Below the pieces are notes generated by a model. It searched no databases. It was not told the origin of the DNA and was given only the letters and a program-made list of their open reading frames with translations. A stretch of 64,000 nucleotides of DNA. Origin: Siderastrea radians (Eukaryota > Cnidaria > Anthozoa > Scleractinia > Rhizangiidae). This document shows positions 1 to 8,997 of the stretch, piece after piece; position 1 is the first letter of the stretch; each line of letters opens with the position of its first letter. The translations under genes and the position numbers were made by a program. The stretch is taken from positions 4,229,482-4,293,481 of the forward strand of contig OZ024898.1 of assembly GCA_964017195.1 (NCBI GenBank), written 5' to 3'.

Positions 1-237
1 GCTCTGCAGCGTGAGTCAGCAACGGAAACCCAAACTTCTTTCTCGGCTGCTCCTGCTCAGCATTCTTTCAATCTTCAACAGCCCTTTCGCCATCAGTCCT
101 TTCGTGCAAGACAACCAGTTCCCGCTGACAAATGTTTCAGCTGCGGCCAACGCGGACATTGGGCAAATTCCTCAGTTTGTCCCAGTCGCAACAACCTCAC
201 TCGAAACCCACCGAGCACCAAACCAACAAACGGATGA
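1..237 (+). CDS. Ngaro Gag-like protein, C-terminal end (partial, copy 1)
   Basis: The gag reading frame enters from the left edge and stops at 235-237. The visible part has a CCHC zinc knuckle (CFSCGQRGHW then a later Cys), as in retroelement nucleic-acid-binding proteins. It overlaps the RT frame, which runs in another frame over the same bases. The complete version is at 10958-11746. Confidence 0.85.
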   Translation, partial: ALQRESATETQTSFSAAPAQHSFNLQQPFRHQSFRARQPVPADKCFSCGQRGHWANSSVCPSRNNLTRNPPSTKPTNG

Positions 238-2335
238 TGGGTCCAGGGACAAATACGATGCTGCCTTAAAACGATTGGGACAAGATGAGTATCCTTTACC
301 TGTATCTCCAGTGAATTCTCTGGGCGATTGTGACCCAGTTGACTTTTTCTACCAATCGACTAGCGATCCTAATTTTCATGATTCTCCGGAAATTTGTCCG
401 GATTATCAAGAGGACGTGCAGAACATTGCCGTTAAAGGTAGATTAAGGCGTAATATTAGTTTCTGGGAGTATATAGGCGCTTCTTGGTTTATTCGCCAAA
501 CCATTTTGGAAGGCTACAAAATTCCTTTTTATTTTACACCTGCTCCTGCCACCTTCGGTAATAATAAGTCTTCCTTGCAGCATGCGGATTTTGTTCACAA
601 AGCAATATCTGATCTTTTAGCTGTTGGTTCTGTTGTGGAATGCTCGTCTCCACCTTCAGTAATTAACCCTTTGTCTGTTTCCATTCAGTCTAACGGCAAG
701 AAGAGGCTAATATTAGACCTCAGGTGTCCTAATTCTTTTGTTAAAAAATTCACAATTAAGTTTGAAGACGCTAAAACCATGCTCAATTCATTTATTGACC
801 ACTCCCAAAATTGGTTCTATTCATTTGACATTAAATCGGGATATCACCATATTGATATCTTTCCTCCCGACCAAGACTTTTTGGGGTTTTCTTGGTCATT
901 CAGTGGGGTAACCAGATATTTTAAGTTCACTGTTTTGCCATTTGGATTATCTACTGGACCTTATATCTTTACTAAAGTTATGAGGCCTCTAGTTAAATAT
1001 TGGCGCAGCCAGGCGTACAGGATAGTCGTTTACTTAGATGATGGCTTGGGGGTATGCCCAACATTCGCGTGTTCTCGTTTGGAGGCCTTAGCCGTTAAGT
1101 CAGATTTGTCTCGTGCCGGGTTTGTTCCCAATATGCTTAAGAGTGTTTGGTCCCCGGTGCAGTGCCTTAGATGGTTGGGTTATTTTTGGGATCTTAAGAA
1201 GAAATCGCTCTCGATCCCCAGTGACAAAATTGACAGGCTCTTTACATCAATAGATGACGCACTTTCCCACACCACTATGCCCGCTAGGCAATTAGCTTCT
1301 GTCACAGGCAGTATTATTTCTAATATGCTTGTTATTGGTAATCTTTGTAAGCTTATGACCAAAAACTTGCACAGGGCCTTGGATTGCAGAGCAGGGTGGG
1401 AGTCGTCTGTTATTTTGGATTTGCCATCTCGCAAGGAATTAATTTTCTGGCGGGAAAATTTACTTCGTCTTAATTCTAGGCCCCTTTCAGAGGATGTTCG
1501 CCCAGTTACTCGGATTGCGTATTCAGACGCTAGCTCTCTGGGCTGTGCCGCCTATTTATCTATGGATGATTTTCCAGTTGCACACAAGAACTGGGACCCA
1601 CTGGAAATGAGTCAAAGCTCCACTTGGAGGGAACTTCATTGTGTTTATTTTGCCCTCCAAAGTTTCGCACTACGTTTGTCTAATAGTTCTGTTAAATGGT
1701 TCACTGATAATCAAGCAGTCCCTATTATTGTTGATTCGGGCAGCATGAAAGAAGAATTGCATAAATTATCTGTGGATATTTTCTATGTCACCAGGGATTA
1801 TAATATCGACTTAGACGTCGAATGGATTCCTCGTTCCCTCAACGATAAAGCGGATTATCTTAGCAAAATCGTTGATTGCGACGACTGGAAAGTTAAGGAT
1901 TGCTATTTTTACGCACTTACGTCCTACTGGGGACAGTGCTCAGTTGATTGTTTCGCTAGTTCCAAAAATTGCAAAGTTCCTAGGTTCTATTCTCGATTTT
2001 ACAATCCGTATTGCCTAGGCGTGGATTCATTTGCTTTCAGCTGGGCTGGCGAGTTTTGCTGGTTAGTCCCTCCTGTCACACTGGTGACCAGAGTCATTCG
2101 CCATGTTTGCCTTTGCAAATGCAAAGGTAGATTAGTCATTCCTTATTGGCCATCCGCACCTTTTTGGCCTCTTCTGGTAGATTCTCAAGGGTCCTTTAAT
2201 TTATTTGTTATCGATTACCTCTTCGTTGAGAACGGCAAAGATGTGTTCTTACATGGGTCCAATAAGAATGCTATTTTTGGATCGGAGAATTTTAGCACAC
2301 CGGTGCTTTTTCTTTTGCTCGATGGAGCTCTGTGA
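2..2335 (+). CDS. Ngaro reverse transcriptase-RNase H (copy 1, open at left edge)
   Basis: This frame is open from the window edge, so no start can be assigned; the apparent first start codon at position 11 is a GTG inside the overlapping gag. It has reverse transcriptase of the tyrosine-recombinase retrotransposon type, with the catalytic YLDD at about 1031-1042. It is followed by RNase H with acidic residues in IAYSDASSLG, WRELHCVYF and WFTDNQAV. The protein copies element RNA into DNA and degrades the RNA strand. It is identical to 11511-13844, where the gag overlap can be seen in full. Confidence 0.9.
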   Translation, partial: LCSVSQQRKPKLLSRLLLLSILSIFNSPFAISPFVQDNQFPLTNVSAAANADIGQIPQFVPVATTSLETHRAPNQQTDDGSRDKYDAALKRLGQDEYPLPVSPVNSLGDCDPVDFFYQSTSDPNFHDSPEICPDYQEDVQNIAVKGRLRRNISFWEYIGASWFIRQTILEGYKIPFYFTPAPATFGNNKSSLQHADFVHKAISDLLAVGSVVECSSPPSVINPLSVSIQSNGKKRLILDLRCPNSFVKKFTIKFEDAKTMLNSFIDHSQNWFYSFDIKSGYHHIDIFPPDQDFLGFSWSFSGVTRYFKFTVLPFGLSTGPYIFTKVMRPLVKYWRSQAYRIVVYLDDGLGVCPTFACSRLEALAVKSDLSRAGFVPNMLKSVWSPVQCLRWLGYFWDLKKKSLSIPSDKIDRLFTSIDDALSHTTMPARQLASVTGSIISNMLVIGNLCKLMTKNLHRALDCRAGWESSVILDLPSRKELIFWRENLLRLNSRPLSEDVRPVTRIAYSDASSLGCAAYLSMDDFPVAHKNWDPLEMSQSSTWRELHCVYFALQSFALRLSNSSVKWFTDNQAVPIIVDSGSMKEELHKLSVDIFYVTRDYNIDLDVEWIPRSLNDKADYLSKIVDCDDWKVKDCYFYALTSYWGQCSVDCFASSKNCKVPRFYSRFYNPYCLGVDSFAFSWAGEFCWLVPPVTLVTRVIRHVCLCKCKGRLVIPYWPSAPFWPLLVDSQGSFNLFVIDYLFVENGKDVFLHGSNKNAIFGSENFSTPVLFLLLDGAL

Positions 2336-2453
2336 TCGGTTTGGCTAGAAGGCACTGGCCTTCTATGATGCTATATAGGCACTGGCCTTTTGTTGGTGTG
2401 CAGCTATTCACACCGCCGTTTCACACGGCCATTTCACACATTTTGGAGTATTT

Positions 2454-3050
2454 ATGTGTATCAAATTTGCAGGCCCTTCCGCCAGCCTTTCAGATTTGCG
2501 TTTAGCTGCTATTTGTGTTACCGTTTATGCTGCATTTCTCCGCTTTAATGAATTAGCTGCTTTGCGTTGCTGTGATGTTAAATTTTGCGATAACACCTTT
2601 GTCGAGATTACTATAGTCAAGAGTAAGACAGATCAGTACAGGGATGGTTCCAGAGTCTTATTAGCCAAGACGGGTTCTATATCCTGTCCTTTTGATTTGC
2701 TGGAAAGATATGTTTGCTCCGCTGGTCTGCAACTGTCTTCTACGTTACCCTTTTTCCGTGCCCTGTATTATCAAAAATCCAATTGTTCTTATAAGTTACG
2801 TTCTGAGGGTATGAGCTACACTAGGACTAGAGAGATTGTTTTGCATGCTTTTGCTGAGTTAGGTTATCCTAAGAGTATGTTTGGCTTGCATAGTCTTAGG
2901 GTTGGAGGTGCATCTGCTGCTGCTAATGCCGGTATCAGCGATCGCTTATTTAAGCGTCACGGCAGATGGAAATCTGACAGCGCTAAGGACGGCTATGTCA
3001 AAGACAAACTTGATTCTCTGTTATCCGTTTCTCGTAGTTTAGGTTGTTAA
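2454..3050 (+). CDS. Ngaro tyrosine recombinase, short (copy 1)
   Basis: A 198-residue protein with the catalytic half of a tyrosine recombinase: an early Arg in AAFLRFNELAALR, then HSLRVGGAS (His-x-x-Arg), RHGRW (His/Arg) and a C-terminal Tyr in DGYVKD. It would insert the circular cDNA without target duplication. Tyrosine recombinases normally have an N-terminal DNA-binding domain before this; only 118 bp separate it from the RT stop, so that domain appears to be missing. This copy may therefore be non-autonomous. Identical to 13963-14559. Confidence 0.85.
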   Translation: MCIKFAGPSASLSDLRLAAICVTVYAAFLRFNELAALRCCDVKFCDNTFVEITIVKSKTDQYRDGSRVLLAKTGSISCPFDLLERYVCSAGLQLSSTLPFFRALYYQKSNCSYKLRSEGMSYTRTREIVLHAFAELGYPKSMFGLHSLRVGGASAAANAGISDRLFKRHGRWKSDSAKDGYVKDKLDSLLSVSRSLGC

Positions 3051-3095
3051 GCATTAATTATTAGCTTTTCTCTTTCTTTATTTTTCGAACGCGAG

Positions 3096-3551
3096 CATCA
3101 ATAAACGAGATGCTCGCCCCTAGAACTGTGTGGTGTGTTTATTGAAGATTAATTACAAAATGTTTTATACTCGTTTCACAGTGATTAGAGTATAAATGTA
3201 TTTTGTAATGTTTTGGTATGTAACTGAAGTATGTAGGAATGTATTCATAAGATTGTGTTAATGATTTAGTTGTTTATTAATCCTGTGGGATTCGTTTGGT
3301 TATTTAAGAGATTGTAAGTTATGCAGAAACCATTCGAAGGCATCTCTTTATACTTGCTTTTAATTTGTGTAACCTACTGTACTGTTTTCTGTATATTTGT
3401 ATACTTGTTAGCGTTCCGATTTGCAATTGTAACCTGTGTGTGCTCACGGACATCAATAAACGAGATGCTCGCCCCTAGAACTGTGTGGTGTGTTTATTGA
3501 AGATTAATTACAAAATGTTTTATACTCGTTTCACAGTGATTAGAGTATAAA
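3096..3551 (+). repeat. Ngaro right-hand split direct repeats B1-A2-B2 (copy 1)
   Basis: B1 (3096-3196) and B2 (3451-3551) are near-identical 101-bp blocks, and A2 (3197-3362) matches the left repeat A1 seen in copy 2. This A1...B1-A2-B2 order is the hallmark of Ngaro-type elements. Each B block carries a stem of gcgagcatc or its close relative with gatgctcgc. Confidence 0.85.
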
Positions 3552-4409
3552 AAAATATTTAATACTATGGAATTCGTTATTGAGAAAATAAAAGAGAATA
3601 AATTCAAGGTTAACAACGAATGGTACGACATAAAAGAGTTTTCAGAATCCTTCATTCCTTCATTTTGCGTGACAGTATACAAATACCAAGGAGCAGATAT
3701 CAATGAACCTTATAATATTCATGACGTCAACAGAATGGACAAAAAACAACTGTACACAGCATTAAGCAGAACGACCAAGATGGAATACATACATATAAAT
3801 AACAAAGAGATAAACAATAAATATTTCAACAAAAGGCAACCAATATTAGAATTAGTCAACAGTAAATTCAACAGCTTGTACAAGAATGGAAAGATATACA
3901 AAGTAACATTTGATAACGGAATGGTCTATGTGGGATCAACATGCGAAGAACTAAAGACACGCCTAAAATGGCATCTATCAAACAAGAAGAGCCAAGTATT
4001 CAAACACAAAGACAAGAAACCAAAGATAGAATTGATTATTAATGCACCAAGTAACGACAAAAAGAGTTTAGAAAAAGTTGAAAACGGATATATTCACGAA
4101 TATGCAGAAAAATATGGTAAACATTTAATAAACATAAAATCAAATCCAAATATTAAATCCAAAAAGATAGAATAGAAAGTAAACATCGAAAATAAAAACC
4201 AACTTGAAGAGAGAATAGTCAAACTAGAAAACAAATTAACCATCAAAGACGACACGAAAAATAAACAATTCTACTTCGACGCATTTATCGATGGAAAGAG
4301 ATATAAGACGATGGCTAGATATGGTAAAAAACCAAAATATGAAGCACTAGAGCAGATAAATGATAAAAAACAAGAAATAATAAAAAAATTAACCATTTAC
4401 TTCGAGTAA
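3552..4409 (+). pseudogene. SF1 helicase C-terminus + GIY-YIG nuclease fragment (copy 1)
   Basis: This is the 3' part of the replication gene, separated from its 5' part by the Ngaro insertion. Reading from 3552, it has helicase motif V-like VYKYQGAD and motif VI-like LYTALSRTTK, followed by a GIY-YIG nuclease (KIYKVTFDNGMVYVGST then a conserved Arg in KTRLKWH). An in-frame TAG at 4173-4175 is followed by 77 more open codons to a TAA at 4407-4409, including FYFDAFIDGKRYKTMARYG. The stop is therefore likely a nonsense mutation in a longer protein. Same as 15061-15918. Confidence 0.75.
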
Positions 4410-4567
4410 ATATCTATCATTAAATAATATAATCTTTATTAAACTCATCATTCTTTCATTAAATATATCATTCTTTACTTTCTATTATATCGGTATTCAT
4501 TAATTTGAAGAAGATATTTTTTTCTTTTAAGGATCCTTTATAATGACTATCATTATAAACAATCCGA

Positions 4568-4591
4568 TGACGTCACGCCACAGCTGTGGCG
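4568..4591. repeat. Adjacent palindromes near the unit end (copy 1)
   Basis: TGACGTCA (8-bp palindrome) is followed directly by CGCCACAGCTGTGGCG, a perfect 16-bp palindrome, about 70 bp before the unit boundary. It could be a protein-binding site or part of an end or origin; function unknown. Confidence 0.6.
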
Positions 4592-4662
4592 TTTTGTGGT
4601 TTAAATAATAGACTGTCTGCTTTTCCGAGAATTTTAAGACTTCCTGTTTTCCGATGAAGTCA

Positions 4663-4726
4663 GTATATAAGTATATAAGTATATAAGAAATTTAATCACT
4701 TTATATTCATTGATAGTCTACCTAAG
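4663..4726 (+). promoter_or_regulatory. Probable promoter of the first element gene
   Basis: The unit begins with three tandem gtatataa-type units (4663-4687), a TATA-box-like cluster about 40-60 bp before the ATG at 4727. Its placement fits a promoter; no experimental support. Confidence 0.4.
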
Positions 4727-5056
4727 ATGTCACATTATGAACCAGGCATGCCCGGGTATGAGAAAAGCAAAGATAGAAAAGCATTTATAAATGTTTTAAA
4801 AAATGCTGCTCAGGAAAATGGATTAGTATTGAGTAGTATCAGAAAAAATCTATTAACATTTCGAAATGGTATGGTAAAGCTAGAATATTATATAAATACA
4901 ACAGTAACAGAAGCATTAGATGATCCTATTATTAGAAAGAAAATGAATAAGGCTAAGTGGTTACATGAGAATGGTTTTTACCCTTATAACTATGGGTTAA
5001 AGGTTGGTGACTTACCAAACCTATTAGAATATCGTGCTAAAATAGATGAGTTATAA
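4727..5056 (+). CDS. Small protein of the AT-rich element, unknown
   Basis: A 109-residue ORF starting at an ATG just after the TATA-like cluster at the unit's left end. It has many charged residues, no signal peptide and no membrane segment. It begins MSHYEPGMPGYEKSKDRKAF and contains a basic stretch (IIRKKMNKAKWLHENGFYP). I recognise no family. It is the first of a row of co-directional genes leading to the replication gene, so it may be an accessory or structural protein; that is inference from position only. Its low GC matches its neighbours, which argues that it belongs to the element rather than to a passenger. Confidence 0.6.
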   Translation: MSHYEPGMPGYEKSKDRKAFINVLKNAAQENGLVLSSIRKNLLTFRNGMVKLEYYINTTVTEALDDPIIRKKMNKAKWLHENGFYPYNYGLKVGDLPNLLEYRAKIDEL

Positions 5057-5114
5057 ATTTAAGATCATTCTCATTGATTCAATTAAATACGTAATTATAT
5101 ATATCATATATACA

Positions 5115-5621
5115 ATGACATCAATAAATGAATTAAAAACCCATCTTAAAAAATTCACTGTTAAAGAGTTAAAAAAGGAAGTTATGAAGGTTAAGAAACA
5201 ATTTCAGGTTTTTAAATTAAAGCGTGTAGATGTTGAACGTGTAATATTATTGTACCATCACAATTTTTTACATCTGTTGAAAATAGACAAAAAGAAAAAA
5301 CCAACTGTAAAAAAAATCAACACCAATAAAAAACAAAATAAAATGAAACAACCATCTGTGAAAAATATTAACACTGACAAACAACAAGATTATGTCACAA
5401 AATATTATACCAACCTATTAAATCAACTTGATGAGAAAGCAGTTGGTAAACGTGCCCCTACATTCATTAGTGACAAACATACAAATGTTATAATTCAAAA
5501 AAGTAAAACACGTTACGTAGTACGTAATGGTGATGATGGGAGTGTGTTATTGAGTACACTCAATCGCAAAGAAGTTGAAGATTTTTTATATAAATTAATA
5601 AATAGCACACCTTCTTTTTAA
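5115..5621 (+). CDS. Lysine-rich protein of the AT-rich element, unknown
   Basis: The ORF is open from 5046, but the ATG at 5115 is the likely start: it follows a tatatatcatatataca promoter-like stretch and begins a typical soluble protein, while the upstream 23 residues are only a hydrophobic translation of that AT-rich leader. The product is 168 residues. The N-terminal 55 residues look helical and amphipathic (TVKELKKEVMKVKKQFQ), followed by a lysine-rich linker and a C-terminal region with VVRNGDDGSVLLSTLNRKEV. The shape suggests a nucleic-acid-binding or scaffold protein, but no family is recognised. Confidence 0.55.
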   Translation: MTSINELKTHLKKFTVKELKKEVMKVKKQFQVFKLKRVDVERVILLYHHNFLHLLKIDKKKKPTVKKINTNKKQNKMKQPSVKNINTDKQQDYVTKYYTNLLNQLDEKAVGKRAPTFISDKHTNVIIQKSKTRYVVRNGDDGSVLLSTLNRKEVEDFLYKLINSTPSF

Positions 5622-5678
5622 AAATGGATAAAAATCATTTAAAGTACATACATAAATATATATGAAGAAAAAATATAA

Positions 5679-5701
5679 TATATATATATATATATATATA
5701 A
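5679..5701. repeat. (TA)n microsatellite, left flank of Penelope-like fragment
   Basis: About eleven TA units lie directly before the Penelope-like coding sequence. A matching TA tract lies on its other side at 6861-6894, so the fragment appears to have inserted into, or with, a TA repeat. Confidence 0.8.
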
Positions 5702-5703
5702 CC

Positions 5704-6675
5704 AAAAAATGGAGTGAAATTCTCAACTTCCTAGACGTCACGCTTGACCTCCAAAGTGGAAAGTACTATCCTTACACAAAGGAAGGCAACGTCCCTCTAT
5801 ACGTCCACAGAAAATCCAACCATCCACCATCCATCCTGAAAAATATCCCCGAATCTATCAACAAGAGGCTCTCCGAAATATCCTCTGATAAAGAATGTTT
5901 CGATAACGCTAAAGGCGTCTATCAAGAAGCACTCAACAAAAGCGGATACCACTTCAACCTGTCATTCAATGCCACACCGAATCAGACACACCGCACACGA
6001 AAAAACAGACAACGAAACATCATATGGTTTAATCCACCATATAGCAAGAACGTGGAAACAAACGTCGGCAAATGCTTCCTTTCACTAATTGACAAGCATT
6101 TCCCCAAATCTAACCCACTTCATAAAATGTTTAACCGTAACACAATCAAATTAAGCTACAGCTGCATGGGCAACATCAAAACAATTATATCTAACCATAA
6201 CAAAGCTGAAATTAACAAATCCACTCACACTGATGACCAAACGAAAAATTGCAACTGCCGAAAACCTAGCACGTGTCCTATGGATGGAAATTGTAACATG
6301 GAAAGCATCATTTACCAAGCCGAAGTCACCACCTCAACCACGAAGGAGACTTACATCGGACTCTGTGACACTGCATTTAAATTAAGATATCGTAACCATG
6401 TATGTTCTTTTCGAAATGAACGGTATAAACACGCTACCGAACTAAGTAAATACATATGGAATCTCAAAGATAAGAACATTAAGTATCACATCAAGTGGCG
6501 CAAAGTTAAACAGGCTAGGTCTTATTCGAATATTACCAAGAGATGCAATTTGTGTTTGTGGGAGAAATTTTTCATTTTATGCAAACCGGAAATGTCAACT
6601 CTCAACAGCAGAAATGAGCTTATATCGTGTTGTAGACATGCTAGGAAATTCTTGCTGAAAAACGTTCTATTCTAA
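5704..6675 (+). pseudogene. Penelope-like RT tail + GIY-YIG endonuclease (truncated)
   Basis: About 320 residues in one open frame. The first part matches the region after the RT core of Penelope-like elements ([42 protein letters not shown]). A Cys cluster ([15 protein letters not shown]) precedes the GIY-YIG endonuclease domain, with [28 protein letters not shown] and [11 protein letters not shown]. Penelope-like elements use this nuclease to nick target DNA for reverse transcription. The catalytic RT motifs would lie upstream and are absent, so the copy is dead although its ORF has no internal stop. The ATG at 5662 lies in flanking TA-rich sequence and is not a real start. Confidence 0.85.
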
Positions 6676-6775
6676 CTAGTGTTAAAGTTCCCGCGTGACG
6701 TGACATGTGACACACAATGTATTGTATTGTTCTGAATTTTCAAATATCTCTGAATGTAACCGTTTTTTCTGGCAG

Positions 6776-6821
6776 TCGCCTGATGATTGCCTCGCATGAG
6801 GCATGAAACTCAGAGTAGCGA
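6776..6821 (+). ncRNA. Candidate hammerhead ribozyme of the Penelope-like element
   Basis: Core CTGATGA at 6780-6786 and GAAA at 6805-6808. Stem I is TCGC (6776-6779) with GCGA (6818-6821). Stem II is TGCCTC (6788-6793) with GAGGCA (6798-6803) around a GCAT loop. Stem III is ACT (6808-6810) with AGT (6814-6816) around CAG. Cleavage would fall after A6817. A T-T pair at the base of stem II (6787/6804) is non-canonical. Penelope-like elements are known to carry short-stem-III hammerheads, and this sits in the expected place after the ORF. Confidence 0.7.
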
Positions 6822-6859
6822 GTAAATGTCCATAAAAACTAACTCTTGAATTCTTACTG

Positions 6860-6860
<1 letters not shown>

Positions 6861-6894
<34 letters not shown>
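6861..6894. repeat. (TA)n microsatellite, right flank of Penelope-like fragment
   Basis: An uninterrupted run of about 17 TA units, ending in the ATG of the next gene. It pairs with the tract at 5679-5701. Confidence 0.85.
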
Positions 6895-6897
<3 letters not shown>

Positions 6898-7193
6898 AGA
6901 ATCAAAATGTTAAGAGATGTCCTGGAAGACCAAAAAAGTATTCAACTGAAGAAGAGAGAAAGGATGTTTTAAAACGACAAAAATCAAAATACATGATAAA
7001 TAAAGAGTGGTATTGTGAAGTTTGCAAAAATGGTAAAAATTATACTCTTGCTGGAAAACATTGTCATTTGAACACAAAAAAGCACAAGAAAAATCATGAT
7101 AATAAATCTGACATAACTTTAGATGATGTGATTAGAAAAGAATGGATAGAATTTGTTAAAAAAGATGTCTTTGATACATCAAAAAATCAATGA
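6894..7193 (+). CDS. Small AT-hook / C2H2 zinc-finger protein
   Basis: A 99-residue ORF. The start at 6894 is chosen because the upstream open codons are only translation of the TA repeat. The N-terminus has an AT-hook-like core (KRCPGRPKKY), which in known proteins binds the minor groove of AT-rich DNA. A zinc-finger-like motif follows: CEVC then, after about 12 residues, HCHLNTKKH (Cys2-His2 spacing). The remainder is acidic and basic helix. It is probably a DNA-binding protein of the element. Small proteins of this general build occur in large DNA viruses and virus-like transposons (family knowledge, not proven here). The TA tract abutting its start may have displaced its original promoter. 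Confidence 0.65.
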
Positions 7194-7232
7194 TAAATGA
7201 GCTGATGGGAAATAATAATATAACATTATTAT

Positions 7233-7391
7233 ATGAACAAAGATAAAGTTAGGAATCTATTAAAGAAATTAAGGGACTTGATCTCATGTTGTAAGAAAAC
7301 AATCAATGTAGTAGATAACGTAATTGAAGATATTGATGATTTACAATTGTCAGATAATACATCCCATAAACCAAAAGTTGGAAATGAATAG
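7233..7391 (+). CDS. 52-residue hypothetical protein
   Basis: A short ATG-to-TAG ORF between two element genes, in the same direction and with the same AT-rich composition. It encodes a mainly helical, charged peptide (NKDKVRNLLKKLRDLISCCK then an acidic tail). It fills an otherwise empty gap in a tightly packed row of genes, which is the main argument that it is real. No family is recognised. Confidence 0.4.
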   Translation: MNKDKVRNLLKKLRDLISCCKKTINVVDNVIEDIDDLQLSDNTSHKPKVGNE

Positions 7392-7528
7392 ATCAGAACA
7401 AATATTTTGTCAATAAGTCACAAACAATTCCAAAGATCTGTGTTTGGATCATTTGAATTCTTGACTATATTTAAACGCGCAAAAAAATCATTTAAAATAA
7501 AAAACCTATAGTAATAGTATATAATATA

Positions 7529-8947
7529 ATGGAATCTAATTATATGAATAAGAAAGATCTTAAGAAACTCAGTAAATCTGAACTCATCAAATTGCTTCTG
7601 AAGCAAGAGAAGAAGCCTGAAACTGTCATGGTAGAAAAGCCAAAGAAAAAACAGAAGAAGGTATATAACCATGATAATTTGTTTGATGATGACCAATTTC
7701 CGGATTTTACAGTCACAAGTGATCCATTTGAAAAACCGATGATTAAAGCAAATAATAAAGATAGAGATATTAATGAACAATCGTATAATATTAATAGTAG
7801 ATATCAAAATCTAATGTCTAATCAAAATGATACAGTAAGTACACAAAAAATACGTGATTACCCGATGATTAAGGTATCATTATCTAGTTTACGAAAAGAT
7901 GAACTGAAGAGAAGATCATCCAATAATAAAACTGGAACGAGTTTCATTGAACTATTTGAAAAGAGACTAAACCAGATCCAAGGCGATAGAGAGACGGTCT
8001 CCATTAATTTAGATGTAGAAATTAGGACAGATAGGACAGATAGGATGGAGGATAGGAAAAAATATGAAAGACTAGCAAAAGACATGAATAATAAGGGAAA
8101 AGATGAGTATGGTATAGAATACAAAAAAGTAATCAAACAAACTACTTACGCTAGGGAATCAATTGATATTGATTATTACATAAGAAAAAGTTATGGACCT
8201 TTCACAGTCGAAAAACCAGTAAATTTAAGTAGGTTAGACATCTATAAATTCGCCATGTATACATTACTAAAAAATAAATTCACTATGTTATCTCAAGAAG
8301 TTATTTCAGGTATCGGGTGTACAATCATAAAACTAACTAAAAAACAATTCAAACATCACAAAATGGGAAAATTAAAACTCGAATCTTACTTGTTAAACAA
8401 ACAACGACCCATTAAGAGCCATGGTGTGAACACATGTGTCGTAGACTATGTATGGGATCAAGTTCGAGGTCAACGGGGTTTTAAAACATATACTTATGAC
8501 AAGTTGAAGAGTGAGATATACGATTACGTACCTGAAGGCCAAATGATCAGTACTGAAGAACTGATTAATTGGGCTAATGAATGCCATGAAAATTTATCAA
8601 TCCACGCTTTTGATAGTAGGTATAGAAAATTCATCACATATAGTAAAAACTGCTCAAATATATCACTGGTATATATCGTAAAAGATCATCATTGCTATCC
8701 TATTACAAATGAAAAACTCAAAATCGTAGCAAGTAAGGCAAGCGGCGGCGGATGTAATGACGTACTAAATCACATGTCTGATCTAAAATGGACTAGGCGT
8801 CATGATAATGTTACAAAAATCAAATCAGTTGATGATATATGCAGTTTGGATAAAGAAAACCATATAGTCGTTCTCCCTGAAAACACGAAGATGAAAAAAG
8901 CCATAGATTTATATAGCAGGAAAGAAATTTTTATTTCGAATATCTAA
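7529..8947 (+). CDS. Replication protein, N-terminal part (upstream of PolB palm)
   Basis: A 472-residue ORF from an ATG at 7529. The first 180 residues are lysine-rich and look disordered. From about residue 210 there is a folded region with CVVDYVWDQVRGQRGF, YTYDKLKSEI and EELINWANECHENLSIHAFD, ending with VYIVKDHHCYPITNEKLK. From memory, a region of this style precedes the palm in some viral and plasmid-like family B polymerases; I see no clear 3'-5' exonuclease motifs. The last ~20 residues look out of frame: frame +1 from about 8917 reads NFYFEYLTWNNNGILDGFID and runs into the next ORF. I infer a single-base frameshift near 8915-8930 that separates this part from the polymerase. Confidence 0.65.
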   Translation: MESNYMNKKDLKKLSKSELIKLLLKQEKKPETVMVEKPKKKQKKVYNHDNLFDDDQFPDFTVTSDPFEKPMIKANNKDRDINEQSYNINSRYQNLMSNQNDTVSTQKIRDYPMIKVSLSSLRKDELKRRSSNNKTGTSFIELFEKRLNQIQGDRETVSINLDVEIRTDRTDRMEDRKKYERLAKDMNNKGKDEYGIEYKKVIKQTTYARESIDIDYYIRKSYGPFTVEKPVNLSRLDIYKFAMYTLLKNKFTMLSQEVISGIGCTIIKLTKKQFKHHKMGKLKLESYLLNKQRPIKSHGVNTCVVDYVWDQVRGQRGFKTYTYDKLKSEIYDYVPEGQMISTEELINWANECHENLSIHAFDSRYRKFITYSKNCSNISLVYIVKDHHCYPITNEKLKIVASKASGGGCNDVLNHMSDLKWTRRHDNVTKIKSVDDICSLDKENHIVVLPENTKMKKAIDLYSRKEIFISNI

Positions 8948-8997
8948 CTTGGAATAATAACGGTATTCTAGACGGTTTCATTGATCACAAAAAGAAT

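Larger units (their letters stand above)
1..3551 (+). mobile_element. Ngaro-type YR retrotransposon, copy 1 (left end outside window)
   Basis: This is the end of gag, RT-RNase H, tyrosine recombinase and the right-hand split repeats of the element described in full at 10789-15060. The left terminal repeat A1 and most of gag lie before the window. The sequence is the same as copy 2 over the shared part. Confidence 0.9.
1..4662. repeat. First copy of a large direct (tandem) repeat
   Basis: Bases 1-4662 match 11510-16171 at a constant offset of 11509 bp, with no difference seen while reading the two copies side by side. The match ends sharply: after the shared gatgaagtca this copy continues gtatataagt while the other continues cgcaatgaga. 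It starts at the window edge, so the repeat probably extends further left. It contains most of a Ngaro retrotransposon and the 3' end of the polymerase-helicase-nuclease gene. It is either a recent tandem duplication or an assembly product. Confidence 0.95.
5702..6860 (+). mobile_element. Penelope-like retroelement fragment (5'-truncated)
   Basis: A fragment with the end of a Penelope-like RT/endonuclease ORF, a short 3' region with a candidate hammerhead ribozyme, and TA tracts on both sides. It is less AT-rich than the surrounding element genes, as expected for an insertion. Most of the RT domain is missing. Confidence 0.8.
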
